From the NCBI GenBank assembly GCA_903932805.1, contig CAIZHO010000297.1:1-9345 (forward strand): a DNA stretch of 9,345 nt, read 5' to 3'. The notes under the pieces were generated by a model. The model had not been told where the DNA came from. It saw only the letters and a list, made by a program, of their open reading frames with translations, and made no database searches. The translations under genes were made by a program, and so were the position numbers. The stretch comes from an uncultured Roseiflexaceae bacterium (lineage in GTDB: Bacteria; Chloroflexota; Chloroflexia; Chloroflexales; Roseiflexaceae). Shown one piece after another: positions 5,139 to 9,345 of this stretch. How positions within the stretch are numbered: the stretch's first letter is position 1; each line of letters opens with the position of its first letter.

Positions 5139-7574
5139 TCAACGAAATCGATTGGCCAACGCTAACCGAATGGCACGCAGAAAGTGCCCGTTGACCCAGG
5201 CGACGATGGCTTCGAGGGTGGTGTTCGAGATTTTACCGCCGCCTGACATGAGCAGAACGCGCAACGGCGCTTCTTCGGCCATTGCTTCGAAGAGTTTGTT
5301 GGTCGGGCCATCGGTGTCGCTCGATGCAAAACGCTTGAGCCCCGCGCGGACCTGTGCGTGTACGAGGCGCCCAAGCATGCTCTCGTGCATGTCGGCAATC
5401 GGTGTGTTGGTGGTAAACGATCCCCGTCGCTTCGCCGAGGTAGGCACTGGGCCGCCCCAGAGTGCGCTGAACGACGATGCTGTGAATCCCGCAGCACCCG
5501 GCTGCCAGTATGCCTGCATCGGTGCGGTGGTGGCCGATGGGGTAACGGTGTCCGTCGAGGCGACGTCGACCGTCACTGATTGGCGGATGTCGCGCGACGA
5601 CGCACCGATGTGGATGTCGTATGCACCCGACTCGACCACCCAGCGTGATTGTGCGACGTCGTAGTGCGCAAACGCACGGCGTGGTAGATGGAAGGTGACT
5701 TGTTGAGATGCACCCGGTTGCAGGTGCACTTTGGCGTATGCTTTGAGTTCGTGGGTGGGTTTGAAGACCGTGGCGGTCTGGTCGTGGACATACACCTGGA
5801 CGACCTCGGCACCGGCGACTGTACCGGTATTGGTGATGGTCAGCGACAAGTCGACACCGTCGTCTGCGGCGACGGACTGCTGGTTTAGGGTGACGGTGCT
5901 ATAGGCAAACGTGGTGTAACTGAGCCCATAGCCAAACGGATAGCGGACCGGCGTCTGCACGGTGTTGTAGTAGCGGTAGCCGACGTAGATACTCTCGCGG
6001 TATTCGACGTCGGTGGGTGAGCCCGGGAAGTCGACATGCGCGGGGTGATCGGTGTGCGTGAATGGGATGGTCTCGGCCAGTTTGCCGCTCGGGTTCACGT
6101 CGCCGACGAGGATGTCGACCAATCCAGATCCACCCGCTTGGCCACCGAGATACCCTTCGAGGATGGCGGGGACCTGATCGTGCCAGGGCATCTCGACCGG
6201 TGCGCCGTTGCTGAGGACGACGACGGTCCGCGGATTGACGGCGACGACCGCTGCGATGAGGGCATTGTGTGCCTCGGGCATGCGCATGTGCTGCCGGTCG
6301 AGGCCCTCGGTCTCTTCGACATCGGGGAGTCCCGCGCATACCACGACGATGTCGGCAGCGCGGGCGACTGCCACTGCGGCGGCGATGCGGTCGGCGTCTG
6401 GAGCTGTGGCACGAGGGGTGTAGCCCTCGGCATAGCTGACGCTCCCATCGGCGCCGACACGGGCGACGAGCGCCTCGTAGAAGGTGTCGATTTGGTGGGG
6501 GCTGATCATCGAGCTGCCTGCACCTTGGTAGCGTGGGGTTTTGGCGAACGAGCCGATGACGGCGATGCGTTGTGTCGTCGCGATCGGGAGCAGTTGGGTG
6601 TCGTTTTTGAGCAAGACCGCACCGTCGGCTGCGGCGCGGCGGGCGAGTGCGTGATGCGCAACTTGGTCGTATGTGCCGGGATCCTGGAAGGCCGGGAGGG
6701 CTTTTTCGATCATATCGAGGAGCGCCGACACACGCTGGTCGAGGACTGCATCGGGGAGAGAACCGTCGGCGAGCGCGGCTGCTATAGAAGCGGCGTGGAT
6801 ATTGCCGTTGCCCGGCATTTCGAGGTCGAGCCCGGCGTTGAGTGCTGGGACGCGCTGGTAGACCGCCCCCCAATCCGAGACAACCACCCCAGCAAAGCCC
6901 CATTCGGTACGCAGCACATCGGTCAACAAGCGCCGGTTTTGACTAGCTAAGGTGCCGTTGATGGCGTTGTAGGCACACATCACGGTCCACGGTTTGGCGT
7001 CGATGACGGCATGTTCGAAGCTGGCCAAGTAGATTTCGCGCAGGGCACGCTCGTCGACGTGGGTGTCGATGGTCATGCGGCGGTATTCTTGGTTGTTGGC
7101 GGCAAAGTGCTTGATCGACGTGCCCACGCCCTGCGATTGCACACCGTGGATGTAGGCGGCGGCCATGTGTGATGAGAGAAAGGGGTCTTCGGAGAAGTAC
7201 TCGAAGTTGCGCCCACCCAGCGGCGAGCGCTTGATGTTGACCCCAGGCCCGAGGACGACACTCACCGATTTGGCACGGGCTTCGGCACCGATTGCGACAC
7301 CGACGCGCTGGATGAGATCGCGGTCCCAGCTGCTGGCCAATGCCGACGCAGTGGGAAAGCAGGTTGCCTGCACATTGTGGTCGAGGTTGACTTCGGTGCT
7401 ACTGGCTTGTTTGCGGACGCCGTGCGGGCCGTCGGTGAGCATGATTGCAGGCAACCCGAGCTCGGGCACGGCGTGCATCTCCCAAAAATTTTGGCCCGAG
7501 ACGAGGGCGATTTTTTGGGCACGCGTCAACGCAGCCAGGCGCGCATCGGGTGCGGTTGGATTCGTGTGCGTCAT
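5139..7574 (-). CDS. Glycoside hydrolase family 3 beta-glucosidase (BglB-like) with C-terminal extension
   Basis: This 811-aa protein is a GH3 enzyme that removes terminal beta-linked sugars by a retaining mechanism. The TIM barrel (about 12-290) includes IMLTDGPHGVRKQ (45-56), KHFAANNQEYR (155-165) and the nucleophile D234 in VVSDWGA. The alpha/beta sandwich (about 315-530) holds YQGAGSS (349-355) and ETEGLDR (421-427), with E423 a likely acid/base. An Fn3-like domain follows (about 555-672: NTGTVAG, VYVHD, GASSRDIR). A further 130 residues beyond it (680-811) are not needed for the GH3 core. No PA14 insert and no signal peptide are seen, so it probably acts in the cytoplasm on imported oligosaccharides. 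The ATG at 7574 has GGAGGA (7582-7587) seven bases upstream; the frame stays open further upstream but overlaps the GNAT gene. Beta-glucosidase is the default; beta-xylosidase or other GH3 specificities remain possible. Confidence 0.93.
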   Translation of the reverse strand: MTHTNPTAPDARLAALTRAQKIALVSGQNFWEMHAVPELGLPAIMLTDGPHGVRKQASSTEVNLDHNVQATCFPTASALASSWDRDLIQRVGVAIGAEARAKSVSVVLGPGVNIKRSPLGGRNFEYFSEDPFLSSHMAAAYIHGVQSQGVGTSIKHFAANNQEYRRMTIDTHVDERALREIYLASFEHAVIDAKPWTVMCAYNAINGTLASQNRRLLTDVLRTEWGFAGVVVSDWGAVYQRVPALNAGLDLEMPGNGNIHAASIAAALADGSLPDAVLDQRVSALLDMIEKALPAFQDPGTYDQVAHHALARRAAADGAVLLKNDTQLLPIATTQRIAVIGSFAKTPRYQGAGSSMISPHQIDTFYEALVARVGADGSVSYAEGYTPRATAPDADRIAAAVAVARAADIVVVCAGLPDVEETEGLDRQHMRMPEAHNALIAAVVAVNPRTVVVLSNGAPVEMPWHDQVPAILEGYLGGQAGGSGLVDILVGDVNPSGKLAETIPFTHTDHPAHVDFPGSPTDVEYRESIYVGYRYYNTVQTPVRYPFGYGLSYTTFAYSTVTLNQQSVAADDGVDLSLTITNTGTVAGAEVVQVYVHDQTATVFKPTHELKAYAKVHLQPGASQQVTFHLPRRAFAHYDVAQSRWVVESGAYDIHIGASSRDIRQSVTVDVASTDTVTPSATTAPMQAYWQPGAAGFTASSFSALWGGPVPTSAKRRGSFTTNTPIADMHESMLGRLVHAQVRAGLKRFASSDTDGPTNKLFEAMAEEAPLRVLLMSGGGKISNTTLEAIVAWVNGHFLRAIRLALANRFR

Positions 7575-7629
7575 CGGGTGTTCCTCCGCAGTACGGTATG
7601 TGGTGTTGAAGGCAGATGGGAATGCACGG

Positions 7630-7638
7630 ATTGTATCA
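7630..7638 (-). promoter_or_regulatory. Putative extended -10 promoter of the GH3 gene
   Basis: The minus strand reads TGATACAAT here: a TGn extension plus TACAAT (7630-7635), about 56 bases before the GH3 start codon. No good -35 is seen. The 10-bp palindrome CACAGCTGTG (7637-7646) overlaps the upstream edge and could be a regulator site. It would let the GH3 gene be transcribed separately from the upstream acetyltransferase gene. Confidence 0.45.
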
Positions 7639-7662
7639 CAGCTGTGCTGCCCGCTTGTTGGG

Positions 7663-8397
7663 TCAGATGGTGTAGATGTGGGTCGTGCAGAGCGGCACAA
7701 AGCCCAGGCTCCGGTAGAGCGGGATGGCCATTTGCGACGACATCAATACTGCGGTGTGCACCCCTGCGGCGGCATCGGCTGCCAGAAGCGCCAGCATGAG
7801 GTCCCGTGCATACCCATTGCGACGGGCCTGCGGGGCCGTGTAGACCATGCTGATGTAGCTCGTCTGATCGGGGAGGCGCAGGGTGCGTGCACGAGCCAAT
7901 ACCCGAGGGCCAGACCGCACGGCGACATGCGTCATCTGTGGAGCAGCGACGTTTGCTTCGTTGAGCCAGATCATCGCCTCGGGGTCAGCGGTGTTGCACG
8001 GACTGATGTCGGCAACAGTCAGCGTATCGACGTGGTGCGTGGGCGGCACGGGGGTGTATTGCCGCAGATCATAGGACATCAGGCATTCGGATGAGTCGTA
8101 GACGCAGCCGAGTGATCGGTAGATGGGGTCGGTCGCGGGGCTTTGTTCGGCGACGGTGAGGTATGCACGGGGCATGGGTGGAACCGCCCGGATGACTGCC
8201 AACACTGCCGCAGCATCGTCGTCCGGGGATGCGACATAGTAGTCGTCGATGGGCTGCGTGGTGCCGGTTGGATCGGCGAGGCGAATTCCCCACGCCGGTG
8301 CACAGACTAGATCGGTGCGATAGGGCAATATGGCGGGGGTGCCGGCGTAGCCATTGGCCAGGGTTGACCAGGCGGTCTGAAAAAGCGCGTCGTTCAT
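7663..8397 (-). CDS. GNAT-family N-acetyltransferase, probably a degenerate tandem GNAT
   Basis: This 244-aa protein belongs to the GNAT superfamily, which transfers an acyl group from acyl-CoA, usually to an amine. The acetyl-CoA binding motif A is clear in the C-terminal half: VYTAPQARRNGYARDLM (185-201), with the QxxRNGYA pyrophosphate loop. It is followed by the motif B region IPLYRSLGFVPL (225-236). The N-terminal half ends in a similar PIYRSLGCVYDS (91-102) but has no motif A, so it looks like a decayed first GNAT domain. The start at 8397 has GGGAGG (8402-8407) four bases upstream. The gene sits between two GH3 paralogues on the same strand, with gaps of 88 and 117 bases, so operon membership is uncertain. 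The substrate is not inferable. Confidence 0.82.
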   Translation of the reverse strand: MNDALFQTAWSTLANGYAGTPAILPYRTDLVCAPAWGIRLADPTGTTQPIDDYYVASPDDDAAAVLAVIRAVPPMPRAYLTVAEQSPATDPIYRSLGCVYDSSECLMSYDLRQYTPVPPTHHVDTLTVADISPCNTADPEAMIWLNEANVAAPQMTHVAVRSGPRVLARARTLRLPDQTSYISMVYTAPQARRNGYARDLMLALLAADAAAGVHTAVLMSSQMAIPLYRSLGFVPLCTTHIYTI

Positions 8398-8464
8398 TCT
8401 GCCTCCCGAGAGCGGACGTTGTGTTGTGCGACCCGTGTACACACAATCCGACCAGACGGTTGCG

Positions 8465-8490
8465 AAAACCCGGGGATGCGCTCCACCCCG
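8465..8490 (-). terminator. Possible intrinsic terminator of the second GH3 gene
   Basis: On the minus strand, 24 bases after the GH3 stop codon, GGGGTG can pair with a nearby CATCCCC (about six pairs, one G-U or bulge). A short GGGTTTTC follows, with four T residues at 8465-8468. It is the only hairpin in the window with any T-run, though a weak one. It lies before the acetyltransferase start and would separate the two genes. Confidence 0.35.
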
Positions 8491-8514
8491 AAGGACAGAC
8501 CAACAGCTGTGGAG

Positions 8515-9345
8515 CTATGGGAGCGGCGTCGATGGCGGACTGGTGCGTGGCACGGGGTGGATGACCTGATAGGTACGATTGCGCGCAAACAAGCGTGGGA
8601 TACGCCGTACTGCCGCCCACCAATGCCCGTTGATGATGGCCAACAGCCACTCGATGTGGTCGAGGGTGACTACCCCGCGCGAAAAGGTCATGGCGACACG
8701 CAGGGGTATTTCTTCGGCGGCGGCAGCAAACAACAGCTCGGTGGGACCACCCGGGTCAGGGTGCGTCATGGTGCGCAGTTGGCGCTTGATGATGCGATGA
8801 ATGAGCCGGCCAAGCAACGATTCGTGCATGTCGACGATGGGTGTGTTGATGGTGTACGAGCCGCGGCGGGGAACGGATGGCAGCGGGGGGCGACCGAGCA
8901 GTGCATGAAATGCTTCGGCCGGGAACTCTGCATGATCGAGATCATAGTACGGCGCCAACTCCGGGTTGTTGAGGGGTGCGACCACATCCGCCGATGCGAG
9001 GTCGACGACGGCGGTACAGCGGATGTCGCGGGACGACGCCCCGACACGGATCTCGAAGCGACCAGACTCGACCAACCACGCAGCAACGCGGTCGTCATAG
9101 GCAGCAAAAGCACGCCAGGGGAGGTGGAACATCATCGTTGTGCGTTCACCAGCTGCGAGGTGTACTTTGCGAAACGCCTTGAGCTCTTGGTCAGGCCGAA
9201 AAAGCGTGCTGACGTTGTCGTGGACATAGATTTGGACGACTTCACTGCCTGCCACCGTACCCGTGTTGATGAGGTCAAACGCCAGCGAAACACCATCTTG
9301 TGCGGCGATGCTTTCGTCGGGCACGCGCAGGTTTTCGTAGGCAAA
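8515..9345 (-). CDS. Second GH3 glycoside hydrolase, C-terminal part (cut by window edge)
   Basis: The frame is open from the window edge, so this is the last 276 residues of a protein starting outside. It begins at FAYENL, the point just after the GH3 alpha/beta domain, and contains an Fn3-like domain (NTGTVAGSEVVQIYVHD, FHLPWRAFAAYD, GASSRDIR). The same C-terminal extension as in the downstream GH3 enzyme follows, including RRGSYTINTPIVDMHES, LLGRLIH and IINGHWWAAVRR. It is a clear paralogue of the 811-aa GH3 protein, differing mainly in the linker after the Fn3 domain and in a proline-rich tail (PVPRTSPPSTPLP). The catalytic residues are outside the window, so activity cannot be judged. 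A GTG at 9322-9324 is only an internal valine codon. Confidence 0.9.
   Translation of the reverse strand, partial: FAYENLRVPDESIAAQDGVSLAFDLINTGTVAGSEVVQIYVHDNVSTLFRPDQELKAFRKVHLAAGERTTMMFHLPWRAFAAYDDRVAAWLVESGRFEIRVGASSRDIRCTAVVDLASADVVAPLNNPELAPYYDLDHAEFPAEAFHALLGRPPLPSVPRRGSYTINTPIVDMHESLLGRLIHRIIKRQLRTMTHPDPGGPTELLFAAAAEEIPLRVAMTFSRGVVTLDHIEWLLAIINGHWWAAVRRIPRLFARNRTYQVIHPVPRTSPPSTPLP

Noticed and set aside
5899..6903. Long Arg/Pro-rich open frame within the GH3 gene
   Set aside because: It overlaps conserved GH3 sequence in another frame on the same strand, has very biased composition and resembles no protein.
6036..6950. Plus-strand open frame of about 300 codons opposite the GH3 gene
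   Set aside because: It is complementary to essential GH3 motifs, lacks a convincing ribosome binding site and encodes no recognisable domain.
7165..8094. Plus-strand open frame spanning the GH3 start and part of the acetyltransferase gene
   Set aside because: It crosses two real minus-strand genes and their regulatory gap, and its translation is low-complexity shadow sequence.

Overview
The window looks like a bacterial chromosome segment of moderately high GC content, dense with genes and carrying good GGAGG-type ribosome binding sites. Glycoside-processing and envelope genes dominate. The mix (a sugar-type ADP-ribosylglycohydrolase fused to beta-sandwich domains, PhyH, GtrA, a zinc MDR dehydrogenase, and BglB-like GH3 enzymes with a long C-terminal extension) would fit a Chloroflexota-type or similar environmental heterotroph. 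That placement is a low-confidence impression; nothing here proves taxonomy.

Layout. (1) 96-2201, minus: a 701-aa protein with an N-terminal ADP-ribosylglycohydrolase-fold domain and a C-terminal half that looks carbohydrate-binding. (2) 2202-2366: a divergent promoter region. (3) 2367-3179, plus: a PhyH-family Fe(II)/2-oxoglutarate dioxygenase, followed by a strong hairpin. (4) 3219-3376: a leader able to fold into nested stems, then a 135-aa GtrA-family membrane protein (3377-3784). (5) 3785-4013: a regulatory gap with a near-ideal extended -10 promoter flanked by two perfect dyads, then a zinc-dependent MDR dehydrogenase (4014-5066). (6) A 14-bp hairpin separates this gene from a convergent GH3 beta-glucosidase (5139-7574, minus). 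(7) Upstream of that gene on the same strand are a GNAT acetyltransferase (7663-8397) and then the C-terminal part of a second, paralogous GH3 enzyme (8515 to the window edge).

How they may work together. The two GH3 enzymes lack a visible export signal (for the second, the N-terminus is outside the window) and probably hydrolyse imported oligosaccharides or glycosides in the cytoplasm. The MDR dehydrogenase may oxidise a released sugar, polyol or alcohol. The ADP-ribosylglycohydrolase-like fusion may cleave or bind a glycoside instead of ADP-ribosylated protein. PhyH and GtrA may belong to lipid or envelope polysaccharide modification. These links are inferred from neighbourhood only. No transporter, transcription factor, tRNA, rRNA, CRISPR array, transposase or phage gene was recognised.
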